Source: an uncultured Clostridia bacterium (lineage in GTDB: Bacteria; Bacillota; Clostridia; Oscillospirales; Acutalibacteraceae). From it: a stretch of DNA of 61,439 nucleotides. Positions 37,754 to 47,025 of the stretch are shown one piece after another (positions within the stretch are counted from its first letter, which is position 1; each line of letters begins with the position of its first letter). The notes under the pieces are model-generated. The model was not told where the DNA came from. It did not search any database and was given only the letters and a program-made list of their open reading frames with translations. The stretch spans positions 1 through 61,439 of the forward strand of contig CALEJD010000030.1 of NCBI GenBank assembly GCA_937898195.1, given 5' to 3'. The translations under genes and the position numbers were made by a program.

Positions 37754-37959
37754 AGACGAACAAGTCCTTGGCAGGATATGTCAACGTTCCGCCAATGATA
37801 GGTGCAGTAGTCAATAGTCGGTTGGCAACGCTACACGAGTTAGAAACGGTTTATGGATTAGAGGATTTGTGTAATCTGTATGAAATTATTATAATAAGGG
37901 TAGCAAACGAACAGAAACAATTTGATGAGGCACAACAAAAACGAAAAGGTAGACGATAG
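37750..37959 (+). CDS. tail assembly chaperone extension (T-like), probably made by -1 frameshift
   Basis: The -1 frame continues from the slip as IKTNKSLAGYVNVPPMIGAV, then ELETVYGLEDLCNLYEIIII and a basic tail. No ATG is present. TTG 37768 without a good ribosome site would be needed for independent initiation. In lambda-like tails the G-T fusion recruits tube protein to the tape measure. Frame and position fit, the slip itself is inferred. Confidence 0.55.
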   Translation: MKTNKSLAGYVNVPPMIGAVVNSRLATLHELETVYGLEDLCNLYEIIIIRVANEQKQFDEAQQKRKGRR

Positions 37960-39318
37960 ATGGCAGGGCTAACATTACAGGAATTTAAAATAGGTGTTGA
38001 TTTTAACGGTAAAAGTTTTTTTACTGGTATTAAAAAATTTAATGCTAAATTAAAGGGATTAAATAAGCCCATAAAGGCTTTAAATAATTCTTTTAATGGG
38101 CTATTTAAGGTTGCTGGTATTGCTGGTCTAACTGCTATGACATTAAATGCGGCTAAACTTGGACGTGAAATGGGTTTGATTTCACGAAAGACGGGGATAG
38201 CCGTTGAAAATATATCATCTATGCAAAATGCCTTTGCGGCAAGCGGTGGTGATGCCAAAGAAATAAGTAGGACATTAGATAGGATTACAACTGGTCTTGC
38301 AAAAGTTGCTATGGGTGACGCTAGTTTTACATCGTCTTTGGCTTCTATGGGGATAAGTGCTTGGGAAGATGGAAGATTAAAAAATGCTGAAAAAGTCCGT
38401 ATGGATATGGCGGATTGGATTAAACAGCAATTAGATGCTGGTAGGTCTTTAGCGGAAGTTGCGACATTTATGAATGAAACATTTGGGATGTCGCAAGCAG
38501 AAGTCGAACATCTTTCCGTTGGAAGTAATAAATTACTTGCAATTCAAAAGAAATATAACAAGGAAATTGGAACTTTAAGCAAAGAAGAAAGCAGAGCATT
38601 AGACGATATAAATAAGAGCGTGTCTAAATTGCGTGCAGCGGTAGGCATTACATTTGATAAACTAATATCTGAATCTGCTGGAACAATAGAAACATCTTTG
38701 GGCTTTATTCAAGATATAATTAAATTTATTCAAGACCATAAAGATTTTTTTGCGCCATTTATAGAAGGTTTTTCTGGACTTGCAATTGCTCTTGGGGCTT
38801 TAATACCATTATTTAATACAATTATGGCTCATCCGCTAATTGCGATGGCATTGGCTGGGGCGGGAATTGGTAGGAAGATTGGTAAAAGTGAAGAAGCGAA
38901 TGAATTAGTAACAAATGTTTTGGGAGGATATGATTTTTCAACAGATGAGGAAGCCCAAAAAGTTTTAGAAATGCATAGAAAGGGACAAATTGGGGCTGAA
39001 CAGGCGGGTATAAGGTTAAAACAACTCGGGTATGATGTTTTTGGGAATAAAATTAAAAAAAACAAATCAAGTGAACTCTTATATGATACTGAACCTACTT
39101 TGACATTTCCTATTATTGGTGGCGGTGAAATGATTGTGCCGGGCCACGAGGGAAGCATTGGAAATAATAATACTGTAAATGTTGAAATAAACACAACAAA
39201 TAACTTTGATGGAGATTTATCAGAGGGAGATATTGTTAAAGTATTTGATAAACAAGGAGATACTTATTCAACTTATGTAGTAAAAGCGGCGACAGGTGCG
39301 ATGGGTGCGGGAGATTAA
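37960..39318 (+). CDS. tape measure protein
   Basis: 452 residues. N-terminal basic helices (SFFTGIKKFNAKLKGLNKPI), GLISRKTGIAVENISSMQNA and FMNETFGMSQAEVEHLSVGS are phage tape-measure features. Hydrophobic stretches lie near 270-300 (GLAIALGALIPLFNTIMAHP and following). The C-terminus is a polar loop (MIVPGHEGSIGNNNTVNVEI). Its small size predicts a short tail, roughly 60-70 nm by the usual length rule. Confidence 0.85.
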   Translation: MAGLTLQEFKIGVDFNGKSFFTGIKKFNAKLKGLNKPIKALNNSFNGLFKVAGIAGLTAMTLNAAKLGREMGLISRKTGIAVENISSMQNAFAASGGDAKEISRTLDRITTGLAKVAMGDASFTSSLASMGISAWEDGRLKNAEKVRMDMADWIKQQLDAGRSLAEVATFMNETFGMSQAEVEHLSVGSNKLLAIQKKYNKEIGTLSKEESRALDDINKSVSKLRAAVGITFDKLISESAGTIETSLGFIQDIIKFIQDHKDFFAPFIEGFSGLAIALGALIPLFNTIMAHPLIAMALAGAGIGRKIGKSEEANELVTNVLGGYDFSTDEEAQKVLEMHRKGQIGAEQAGIRLKQLGYDVFGNKIKKNKSSELLYDTEPTLTFPIIGGGEMIVPGHEGSIGNNNTVNVEINTTNNFDGDLSEGDIVKVFDKQGDTYSTYVVKAATGAMGAGD

Positions 39319-39320
39319 AT

Positions 39321-39965
39321 ATGGCATTATTATCAGATTTATGGTCAAAAGCGACAACATCACTTCCTTTGATTAAAATAAGTAAATGGGATGTTATGGT
39401 TTTAAAGGGTCAAGCGCCCAAAAGAAAATCAGATAATAAAATATCTGAACTAATAAGAAAAGCGGAACAAGGTGTATCTTATATACAAGATGCTGTTGCT
39501 GGGATATTTCAAGGTTCTACTGATAAATATGAAACGATTGCTCGTTTTGATAGTTTTATTTCATTCAGTGGGACTCGTGATTCTAAAATAGTTCATAATG
39601 CGGTTGAAAGGGGTTCTTTTAGGGCTGTAAATAAAATTCATAATCCAAATACTTGTGTTGTTGAATTAGCAAAAGGGGGATATAGAAGTGAAGTGGAGGC
39701 TTGTTTAGAAGCATTAAAAAAAGTCAATGAGTCTTTGCTTATCTGTCGTGTTGTTACTCCTTTTGGATATATGGACAATTTAAATATGATTGGATTAGAC
39801 TATAATTATTCTCGTGATAATGGCTCGAATTTATTGATTGCCAAAATGAAATTTCAAGAAATTCGTAGTAGTTCGGTAAAAGAAGGAAGCACATTAGTAA
39901 AAGTAAAAAAGCCAGATGATGCTGATACGTCTAATACTGGCACAAAGGCTGCAAAGGAAAAATAA
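39321..39965 (+). CDS. baseplate/tail-initiation protein
   Basis: 214 residues. IARFDSFISFSGTRDSKIVH, NAVERGSFRAVNKIHNPNTC, VVELAKGGYRSEVEACLEAL and ICRVVTPFGYMDNLNMIGLD form a Dit-like core common at this locus between tape measure and plug genes. C-terminal tail is charged and disordered. It probably joins tube to hub. Confidence 0.6.
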   Translation: MALLSDLWSKATTSLPLIKISKWDVMVLKGQAPKRKSDNKISELIRKAEQGVSYIQDAVAGIFQGSTDKYETIARFDSFISFSGTRDSKIVHNAVERGSFRAVNKIHNPNTCVVELAKGGYRSEVEACLEALKKVNESLLICRVVTPFGYMDNLNMIGLDYNYSRDNGSNLLIAKMKFQEIRSSSVKEGSTLVKVKKPDDADTSNTGTKAAKEK

Positions 39966-40268
39966 ATGTCACAATTCGTAATTCCATTAGACCCATTACC
40001 AAATCAAAAATTTAATATCACATTAAATGGACAAGAATGTGTCTTTACATTTATAACTCGTGGCGTATATATGTATATGAATTTGAATGTTGATGGAAGT
40101 GATGTAATCAATGGTCAGATTTGTTTAAATAATGTGCCACTAATTCAATATAAAAGTTTAAAATTTAATGGTCAATTATACTTTACAGACACGCAAGGGA
40201 GTTTAGACCCATTATATTATGGTTTAAATGACCGTTGGCTGCTAATTTATGAGGACGTGAATGTTTAG
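39966..40268 (+). CDS. baseplate plug protein
   Basis: 100 residues. FVIPLDPLPNQKFNITLNGQ, ECVFTFITRGVYMYMNLNVD, GQICLNNVPLI, DPLYYGLNDRWLLIYE agree well with the phage baseplate plug family, a small beta protein closing the tube at the hub. It overlaps the hub gene by 8 bases. Confidence 0.75.
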   Translation: MSQFVIPLDPLPNQKFNITLNGQECVFTFITRGVYMYMNLNVDGSDVINGQICLNNVPLIQYKSLKFNGQLYFTDTQGSLDPLYYGLNDRWLLIYEDVNV

Positions 40269-41118
40269 TAAAAAAAGGTTAAAAGTTGAGATATTATGGG
40301 TTGAAGGTAATATAACATCTATTACTTCTAATAATACCTTGATTTTTGAAGATATGCCTATTGATGCTAATATTTCTGTCACAACGCTTCCAAGTGGTGG
40401 TAGTGCAAAAATAAAAATATATGGCGTTTCAAAAGAATATATGGATGCTATGACTACCATTAAATGGAAAAAGCCCTTTATAACGCAAAAAGCCGTATTT
40501 GTTTATGCTGATGATGGAGAGGGGTATAAACTGCTTTTTGAGGGTAATATAATGGATGCACTTCCTCGTTATGAAAGTGCGCCAGATGTCTATATTGAAA
40601 TAACCGCAAATATGGGGGCTTATCACAATATGAAAGAAGTTCCTCCATTCTCTCGTAAAGGAGAAGTCCCCACCTATGATGTTTTTAGAGATATTTGCGC
40701 TGCTTATGGCATAAGTTGTAGAAATGTAGATAATTTAGTCCAAACAACCTGTAAGGACCCATATTTTGACCAAAGTGGGTTGTCTAATAGGCTGACAGCG
40801 GCTTCAAAGGCTTATAATGTTTATATAGTATATAATAATAATTCTGTTGACATTTATCCAGAATATATGGGTGAAGCGCAAAGATGGGATTTTACAAAAG
40901 AAAGTTATATTGGGTATCCACAAATTACCGCAACTGGGGTTAAAATAAATCTTGATACAATAAAAGCCGTTGGTTTAAGAGATTATTTTACCATAAAAGG
41001 TAGTGAAGTGAGCGCCGCAAATGATAGTTGGAAAATTATAAAATATAACTATAATTTATCAACTAAAATTGGTGGTAAGTGGTTTATGAGTATTGATGGG
41101 AGTAGAGCAATACTATGA
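40261..41118 (+). CDS. baseplate hub protein
   Basis: 285 residues. LKVEILWVEGNITSITSNNT, SGGSAKIKIYGVSKEYMDAM, LLFEGNIMDALPRYESAPDV, then DICAAYGISCRN and SNRLTAASKAYNVYIVYNNN: tandem beta domains as in gp27-like hubs of simple contractile tails. It should trimerise around the spike protein encoded next. Overlaps it by four bases. Confidence 0.75.
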   Translation: MFSKKRLKVEILWVEGNITSITSNNTLIFEDMPIDANISVTTLPSGGSAKIKIYGVSKEYMDAMTTIKWKKPFITQKAVFVYADDGEGYKLLFEGNIMDALPRYESAPDVYIEITANMGAYHNMKEVPPFSRKGEVPTYDVFRDICAAYGISCRNVDNLVQTTCKDPYFDQSGLSNRLTAASKAYNVYIVYNNNSVDIYPEYMGEAQRWDFTKESYIGYPQITATGVKINLDTIKAVGLRDYFTIKGSEVSAANDSWKIIKYNYNLSTKIGGKWFMSIDGSRAIL

Positions 41119-41741
41119 GCGAAGAATTACAAATGGGAACAACCCCCTCTGATTTGGTAGATGAATATAATTCTTTAATTTATATTATAAATTCAGAGAT
41201 AAAAAAAATAAATACCGCAGATTTGGTAAGGGTTATTGCCGTCAATGAAGGGACGATTGATGTTCAACCATTATTGGGGAGTATAAGGGCTGATGGTTCT
41301 ATGAATGAAACAAGCCCGATTTATGGTGTTAGATATATACAATGGCAATTTGGATTAAATAAGATAAAAGCTGTTCCTGTGATTGGAGATGTTGGGTTAT
41401 TGATTGCTTGTAAGCGGGACATTTCCAATGTTGAGAATGGGAACGTTGGAAGTTTTAGACAATTTTCTTTAGCGGATGGTATTTATATTGGTGGTATTGA
41501 GGGATTAAATCAACCAGCAATACAAAGCATAGAATTTAGTGAAAATAATTTAAAAATAATAGGAACTGGTACAATAACGGTAGAAGCACCAAATGTAAAT
41601 GTAAATGCTTCCACAAGTGCGGTGGTTACAAGTCCTAGCGTTGAGCTTGGTGGTATAGGTGGTGCTGCTATCGCAAGAGTTGGTGATAGCGTCGTAAATG
41701 GAGTTATTACAACTGGAAGCTCAAAAGTAAAGGCGGTATAA
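41115..41741 (+). CDS. membrane-puncturing tail spike (Gp138/gpV-like)
   Basis: 208 residues. Residues 35-110 are an OB-like domain (LVRVIAVNEGTIDVQPLLGS, KAVPVIGDVGLLIACKRDIS). Residues 130-208 are a repetitive beta-helix (GTITVEAPNVNVNASTSAVV, SPSVELGGIGGAAIARVGDS), ending with an apex-like VNGVITTGSSKVKAV. Typical of trimeric needle spikes that pierce the outer membrane, consistent with a Gram-negative host. Confidence 0.8.
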   Translation: MSEELQMGTTPSDLVDEYNSLIYIINSEIKKINTADLVRVIAVNEGTIDVQPLLGSIRADGSMNETSPIYGVRYIQWQFGLNKIKAVPVIGDVGLLIACKRDISNVENGNVGSFRQFSLADGIYIGGIEGLNQPAIQSIEFSENNLKIIGTGTITVEAPNVNVNASTSAVVTSPSVELGGIGGAAIARVGDSVVNGVITTGSSKVKAV

Positions 41742-41742
41742 A

Positions 41743-42069
41743 ATGAAAACAATTGGATTAGAAAATAATGATTTATATGTAGATGAATTTAATAATATCG
41801 GGGTAAAAACTGGATTGGATAGATTGGCGCAAGATGTAGCCTCATCTATAAAGGTTTGGAAAGGCGAATTACCTTTTGATGTTCAGCGTGGGATTGATTA
41901 TAATGATATTGATGGTATTCAAGATACATTAAATCACGATATTATTCAACAAGCCAATTTGGTTGAAGGGGTTGAAGAAGTATCAATAGATTATGAAAAG
42001 CGAGAGAATAGAGAATTAAATCCGACTATTTATGTAAAAAGTGAAGATGGAGAAACAATCGAGGTTTAA
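41743..42069 (+). CDS. baseplate wedge gp25-like protein (DUF2634-like)
   Basis: 108 residues. GVKTGLDRLAQDVASSIKVW, KGELPFDVQRGIDYNDIDGI, VEGVEEVSIDYEKRENRELN. The W.GE...D...GI.Y..I motif marks gp25-like wedge proteins that link sheath and baseplate. One base after the spike gene. Confidence 0.75.
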   Translation: MKTIGLENNDLYVDEFNNIGVKTGLDRLAQDVASSIKVWKGELPFDVQRGIDYNDIDGIQDTLNHDIIQQANLVEGVEEVSIDYEKRENRELNPTIYVKSEDGETIEV

Positions 42070-42070
42070 T

Positions 42071-42099
42071 TTGACAATTTAAAAAAAATTGGCTATGAT
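42071..42099 (+). promoter_or_regulatory. late-type promoter before baseplate J
   Basis: TTGACA (42071-42076), 17 bases, TATGAT (42094-42099), context TTGGCTATGAT. The start lies directly before the AAAGG of the baseplate J gene. Confidence 0.75.
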
Positions 42100-42119
42100 T
42101 ATGACAAAGGTGGTATATA

Positions 42120-43340
42120 ATGTCAGGACAAATTGAAGTAAATGAAAATGGGATTATCGTTCCGCAGGCTTCTGAAATAAAGTCTGCTTTTCAGGGTGTT
42201 TTTACAAACGCTCTTGGGACAGATTTAAGCCTTGATGATGCTACGCCGCAGGGGGCTTTAATTGATGATTTAACAGAAGAAAAGCAATTAGATAATGCCC
42301 AAATTCTTTACTTTATGAACCAAATGAACCCTGACACCGCCCGAGGGGTTTTTCAAGATGCCATTGGGATGTTATATAATATCCAAAGAAAACCTGCTAC
42401 GGCTAGTATTGCGAATTGTGTTTGTGTTGGGGTCGCTGGAACGGTATTAAATGGAATAAATACAGGAAATCCTGCTACTGCTCAATCGGTAAATGGGGAT
42501 ATTTTCCAGTGTTTAAATACGGTAACAATTCCAGCAAGCGGTCAAACAGATGAAATCCCATTTGTATGCACTGAAACAGGGGAAAAGCCTGTTGGCGCAA
42601 ATACTGTGAATAGTATTTATCAAAAAGTTATCGGATGGGACGCTGTAAATAATCCGAATGGTGGAACGCTTGGGACAGAAGTAGAAAGTCGGGAAGCGTT
42701 TGAAGAACGCCGCAAACAGAGTTTGGCATTAAACGCAACTGGGTCTTTAAGTGCTGTAAAATCTGCGTTGTTAAATGTGGATGGCGTGTCTGATGTGTTT
42801 GTTTATGAAAATGATGGTGATACGGCTATTTCGAATTATCGTGGTGTAACAACCATTAAACCTCATTCAATTTATACCTGTATTCAAGGTGGAACAGCAG
42901 AGGATATTGGGGAAGCGATTTATGGGTCAAAATCTGCTGGATGTGATACGAATGGGTCTGCTACGGCTACTTATTATAATAGTGATGTAGATATTACATT
43001 TACATATAATTATACTATCCCAAGTGCTGTTCCTGTTTATATTCAGGTAAATTTGGGGTCTGCTATATCAGATGGAACGAAAGCACAAATTATGGATATG
43101 CTAGTGTCTGATTTTTATGGGTCTGCTGATAATAATAACTTAAAAATAAGCATTGGTGATACTATTTATGCCAGCAGATTTAATGCTGTTATAACAAATA
43201 TGGGTTTAAGCGGATTATTGTTGGAAAGTGTTAAAGTGTCTAAAAATGGCACAAACTGGTATGATACGGTAGATATAAATATCAATGAGTTGCCAACTTT
43301 AACCGCAAGTGAAACATATATTAAATTTGTGGTGTCTTAA
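42120..43340 (+). CDS. baseplate J-like protein
   Basis: 406 residues. IVPQASEIKSAFQGVFTNAL, ATPQGALIDDLTEEKQLDNA, ARGVFQDAIGMLYNIQRKPA, GTEVESREAFEERRKQSLAL, GSLSAVKSALLNVDGVSDVF, HSIYTCIQGG and YASRFNAVITNMGL are standard baseplate J/gp47 blocks in order. Full length. Forms the wedge arm of the baseplate. Confidence 0.92.
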   Translation: MSGQIEVNENGIIVPQASEIKSAFQGVFTNALGTDLSLDDATPQGALIDDLTEEKQLDNAQILYFMNQMNPDTARGVFQDAIGMLYNIQRKPATASIANCVCVGVAGTVLNGINTGNPATAQSVNGDIFQCLNTVTIPASGQTDEIPFVCTETGEKPVGANTVNSIYQKVIGWDAVNNPNGGTLGTEVESREAFEERRKQSLALNATGSLSAVKSALLNVDGVSDVFVYENDGDTAISNYRGVTTIKPHSIYTCIQGGTAEDIGEAIYGSKSAGCDTNGSATATYYNSDVDITFTYNYTIPSAVPVYIQVNLGSAISDGTKAQIMDMLVSDFYGSADNNNLKISIGDTIYASRFNAVITNMGLSGLLLESVKVSKNGTNWYDTVDININELPTLTASETYIKFVVS

Positions 43341-44701
43341 TGGAAAAAGAGCTTATAGTATCAATACCTCAAAATGTTAAATTGTCATTAAATAATGGCG
43401 TTTTAACATTAGAGGCAGGTTCGAAAGCATATATGCCAAATGGTGTTGGTATTTTTACTGAATGTACAAACACTAGTAATTTGACATACTCGCCCGTCTG
43501 GGGTGCTGGATATAAGTGTTATATTACAGGATATGTTGGGTCAAATGGCGCTTTAACTGGAATTGGTATGTGCCGATGGGATTTACAGTTTAGTGGTCCA
43601 ACTGCCCCTGATGCAACAATAGGCGGTACAATTTGGTATGATACGGTTGCAAATAAGATAAAAACATATCGTGGCGGGGCTTGGGTTGTTGATGCCACAA
43701 ATGAGTCGAGATGCTTGTTTCTTGGAGTTATATCGGTAGGCGAGGGAAATGTCATCACTTCTATTGATGAAATATTTAATGGGTTCGGTCGGATTGGTTC
43801 TAGTATTTTTGCATTACCAAATATAATGGGCGAAGTTCCGTATGGTATAGATAGTGATGGATTGACTTTCTTTAAAAGTTATGTAACAGAAAGTGTTTTA
43901 GTCGCAGAGAAAAAGAGTGACTATCCTTTTTTGGTCGGTAAAAACAATGTATTTACTGATATTTATTTTGCGAATTCATTTAATAATTATCAAAATACAT
44001 CTAATTTATTTTTTGAAAATGGAAAACCAATTTATGGCGTCCCCTTAGATTTAAATAAATCAAAAATAGATGTATCTGGGTTGGCAACTACAAAACTGAT
44101 AAGCCAGTATGCAAATAGTGAAAAGATTTTAAGGTTAGCGAATGGTATTAGAACAATGTTCAATAATGCCAAACTAATTAGCGATTGGTATAATATAGTT
44201 TATAATTTAAAAACTGCAAAAGGATTTGGTCTTGATATTTGGGGGAAGATTTTAAATCAAGGTCGTTCATTCAAATATACAAACCAAATAACTGGTGTGG
44301 TTACAGAGTATTATTTAAAGGGCGAAATAACTGTCGATGGGACAACGTTTTCAGCAGAAGAAGTAGAAGAACTTTATCGTAAAATTTTATTTATGAAAGT
44401 TATTAGTTTAATAACTAATGCTACTGATAAAAGTTTAAATGAATTATTGCAATTTTATTTTGATGGTCGTAGGGTATATGTTATTCAATATGATACTATG
44501 AAATTGCGATATGTTTTTGAAATTGCCGTAAACAAACTGGAAAAAAGTATTTTTACATCTGGATTATTGCCAAAACCAACTGGGGTAGGCGCTACATTTG
44601 TATATTTGCCCAAAAACCAGTATTTTGGATTTTATGTGAATAGTAGAGAGCAAAATGACCAGTATTGGACGCCATTTGACAACAAACCATTTTATTGGTA
44701 A
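43340..44701 (+). CDS. baseplate protein: fibre-like N-terminus fused to DUF2612
   Basis: 453 residues. Residues 1-210 are a beta-rich segment with GGTIWYDTVANKIKTYRGGA and VNNVITSIDEIFNG-like turns, resembling fibre or collar modules. Residues 235-453 are DUF2612: LISQYANSEKILRLANGIRT, KTAKGFGLDIWGKILNQGRS, EELYRKILFMKVISLITNAT, ending FGFYVNSREQNDQYWTPFDN. DUF2612 is normally a stand-alone gpI-like wedge protein, so the fused N-terminus is noteworthy. It likely anchors fibres. Confidence 0.7.
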   Translation: MEKELIVSIPQNVKLSLNNGVLTLEAGSKAYMPNGVGIFTECTNTSNLTYSPVWGAGYKCYITGYVGSNGALTGIGMCRWDLQFSGPTAPDATIGGTIWYDTVANKIKTYRGGAWVVDATNESRCLFLGVISVGEGNVITSIDEIFNGFGRIGSSIFALPNIMGEVPYGIDSDGLTFFKSYVTESVLVAEKKSDYPFLVGKNNVFTDIYFANSFNNYQNTSNLFFENGKPIYGVPLDLNKSKIDVSGLATTKLISQYANSEKILRLANGIRTMFNNAKLISDWYNIVYNLKTAKGFGLDIWGKILNQGRSFKYTNQITGVVTEYYLKGEITVDGTTFSAEEVEELYRKILFMKVISLITNATDKSLNELLQFYFDGRRVYVIQYDTMKLRYVFEIAVNKLEKSIFTSGLLPKPTGVGATFVYLPKNQYFGFYVNSREQNDQYWTPFDNKPFYW

Positions 44702-44722
44702 GATATTAAATAGGAGAATATA

Positions 44723-45736
44723 ATGCAAAGTTTAACTCAACCGACATTACTTTTGAAGCCTTTTGCAGAGTCTGGGGATAAAAACACAATTCCTGTAACA
44801 AATACAGACGCCTCAAATCCTCAACTGGCAGATTTAACAAATGGTTTTCCGCAAATTACAAGTGCAGACCCAGATGATAATGGTCTGCCCCCAGAAAGAA
44901 AAGATTTTAATGGGCTTGGGTATTTAACAACAACTTATGATTATTTTTATCAGGCTGGTGGAACATTTACTTTTAATCCGACAATTTCGTCTGCTATTGG
45001 CGGTTATCCGTTAAATTCAAGGTTGTGGTATACAGACAACAGTGGTTCAACGACAATTCTTCGTTCTACTATTGCAAATAACACAAATAATTTTAATAAT
45101 GGAAATATGACGGGTTGGACACCTGAAATTCCTGCTTTAGGATGGAATAATACTTGGACAGGCTCTAATACATTTACTAGTAACATTACAGTAAAGATGA
45201 ACAAGCCTAAGATTTTCTGTGATGATGATGATGAGGCTTGGTCAACAGACCCGTCGTCTGATGGAAACGCGGGTAGTTTTGAAGTAAGAGATTCTAACGG
45301 GAATTGGGGTACACTGTTTAGAGCTGTTAAATATACAAATGGACGTAGAGCCGTTGGCATCCAAGTAAAAGGCAAGGATATGACAACGCAAGCATCGTTT
45401 GATGTTTTTGTTGATGGAAGTGGTGGGACTTATGCTTCTGCCACACAAGGTATAAGACGGTCAATGATTGGATGGGGAATTCCAAATTGGTCTAGTGGCG
45501 TTGAGGTCAGCGAATCTGGATATACTGCGCCGACACACGGGGTGTTTTGGGTTTATACAACATCTAGTAGAGGTAGCTTTGTCGGAACTATTGCTGGGCA
45601 ATCATTAAGTCTTGGCGGAGATTTTTCAAGTTATCACGAAAATGCTGTGTTTATTATGCCTGTATATGGTGGAGAATCTATTACTTGGACGACAAAAACA
45701 GCAACGATTTATTTCTTTCCAATGAGGGGTGTATAA
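44723..45736 (+). CDS. tail fibre protein
   Basis: 337 residues. N-terminal LLLKPFAESGDKNTIPVTNT, LTNGFPQITSADPDDNGLPP, ERKDFNGLGYLTTTYDYFYQ is the common baseplate-binding start of gpH-like fibres. The middle is a thin shaft and the C-terminal part is a Gly/Ser-rich head (GWGIPNWSSGVEVSESGYTA). First of the fibre block. AGGAG upstream. Confidence 0.8.
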   Translation: MQSLTQPTLLLKPFAESGDKNTIPVTNTDASNPQLADLTNGFPQITSADPDDNGLPPERKDFNGLGYLTTTYDYFYQAGGTFTFNPTISSAIGGYPLNSRLWYTDNSGSTTILRSTIANNTNNFNNGNMTGWTPEIPALGWNNTWTGSNTFTSNITVKMNKPKIFCDDDDEAWSTDPSSDGNAGSFEVRDSNGNWGTLFRAVKYTNGRRAVGIQVKGKDMTTQASFDVFVDGSGGTYASATQGIRRSMIGWGIPNWSSGVEVSESGYTAPTHGVFWVYTTSSRGSFVGTIAGQSLSLGGDFSSYHENAVFIMPVYGGESITWTTKTATIYFFPMRGV

Positions 45737-45737
45737 T

Positions 45738-46088
45738 ATGAAAAAATATGCAATTATCGCTGATGAAAACACAAAGCGGTGTAATGTGGGAATTGGAACC
45801 GATACTGAATTTTATGAATCAATCGGTATGACCGAGATGGATGTCGAGCAGGCATATAATGGGGATTGGTATGTAGAGGGATATGCGCCACAAGAAAGTA
45901 TTGAAGAAAAAAACGAGCAAATTCGTTTGCAACGACAGGCTAGATATGAGGTGGAGTCTGACCCGATACGGCTTGATTATGATGAGGCGTTGGCTCGTGG
46001 AGAAGAAAGCGCCGAAGAATTAAAACAGGAATGGCTTGCTAGTAAAGATAAAATTCGTGAAGAATTGCCGTATATTGTAGGAGCATAA
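45738..46088 (+). CDS. tail fibre assembly-like protein
   Basis: 116 residues from ATG 45738. KKYAIIADENTKRCNVGIGT, EMDVEQAYNGDWYVEGYAPQ, then a long acidic helix (IEEKNEQIRLQRQARYEVES). The order of a small N-terminal domain and a C-terminal EK..EIR..R...Y..E.DPI helix is typical of tail-fibre assembly chaperones or tip proteins encoded after fibres. Confidence 0.65.
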   Translation: MKKYAIIADENTKRCNVGIGTDTEFYESIGMTEMDVEQAYNGDWYVEGYAPQESIEEKNEQIRLQRQARYEVESDPIRLDYDEALARGEESAEELKQEWLASKDKIREELPYIVGA

Positions 46089-46089
46089 T

Positions 46090-46458
46090 ATGTGCCAAAA
46101 TGTTCGTTCTGCCATTGATGTTATTAAAGCACAAAGTAATCGGAAAACATTAAACCGACAGGAGACCATTATGCTCTTTGAAAAGGTAATTGAAGACTCC
46201 AAACAGATGGGAGAACGAATGACAGAACTTGAACACAGGGTTGGAAACATTGAAAACAAGTTGACCGTTGTTGATGGGAAGATTGACAATCTAAATGCGA
46301 ACATTGACAGGTTATTAAACAAGCAATCTATTTTTGCTACAAAGTTAGCAGATAATAAATGGTTTTGGATTAGTATTATTATTTTTATGATATTGGTAGG
46401 AAGTTTGCTTGGTGCTAATACAGATTGGGTAAAGATAGCACATAACATTGGAGGATAA
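46090..46458 (+). CDS. coiled-coil membrane protein, holin-like candidate
   Basis: 122 residues. Residues 30-80 form a long coiled coil (EKVIEDSKQMGERMTELEHR, VGNIENKLTVVDGKIDNLNA). Residues 92-111 (FWISIIIFMILVGSLLGANT) are one transmembrane helix near the C-terminus. Such proteins are frequent in lysis or tail regions (holin or antiholin). It precedes another membrane protein and the endolysin, supporting a lysis role. Confidence 0.5.
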   Translation: MCQNVRSAIDVIKAQSNRKTLNRQETIMLFEKVIEDSKQMGERMTELEHRVGNIENKLTVVDGKIDNLNANIDRLLNKQSIFATKLADNKWFWISIIIFMILVGSLLGANTDWVKIAHNIGG

Positions 46459-47013
46459 ATGGCATATTGGGCTTTGTTCTTTTTTATTCTTGGTGGTTTT
46501 TTCCGTAGGATTTTAGGAAAGACAGTTAAGATTAAAGGTGTAAAAATACACAGGTTTTATAAACTTGTTGCTCTTGTTCTTGTATTATTTTTAATGTATT
46601 TCATTCAAGGTGTATTTCCGATGGGTTGGAAAGAGTGGTTGTGTATGGCTTGGTCTATTGGATGGATGATTAGATACAATTCACATAGCCACGGTGATTA
46701 TTGGATTTTAGAGGAAACAAAGCCTGATGAGGGTAGAACTTGGTGGATTGATAAAACATTACAATTATTGTTTGGAAAAGGCAAGTACTATAACTTTAAT
46801 GGTAATTTTGTTGGGCTAACGCTCGGTTATTTAGTGCCTGCGATTATTGCTAGTATTACAATGCCGCATCATTGGTTTTGGATTGCTGGTTTTACAACGC
46901 CGATGGGCTATTTGTTCTGCGAAGAAACTCTTAAATTTACAAAAAGAGAGACCGAGTATGCAGAGTGCCTAAATGGTGCTTTAATGTTTTTGTTGTTTTT
47001 TATAAATTTATAA
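46459..47013 (+). CDS. multi-pass membrane protein, holin candidate
   Basis: 184 residues with about five hydrophobic helices (ALFFFILGGFFRRILG; KLVALVLVLFLMYFIQGVFP; WKEWLCMAWSIGWMI; LGYLVPAIIASITMPHHWFW; NGALMFLLFFINL) and conserved-looking HSHGD and W/H residues (NSHSHGDYWILEE). Bigger than ordinary holins. Start is one base after the coiled-coil gene. A holin or another lysis-linked membrane function is likely by position. Confidence 0.5.
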   Translation: MAYWALFFFILGGFFRRILGKTVKIKGVKIHRFYKLVALVLVLFLMYFIQGVFPMGWKEWLCMAWSIGWMIRYNSHSHGDYWILEETKPDEGRTWWIDKTLQLLFGKGKYYNFNGNFVGLTLGYLVPAIIASITMPHHWFWIAGFTTPMGYLFCEETLKFTKRETEYAECLNGALMFLLFFINL

Positions 47014-47025
47014 AGGAGAAAAAAT

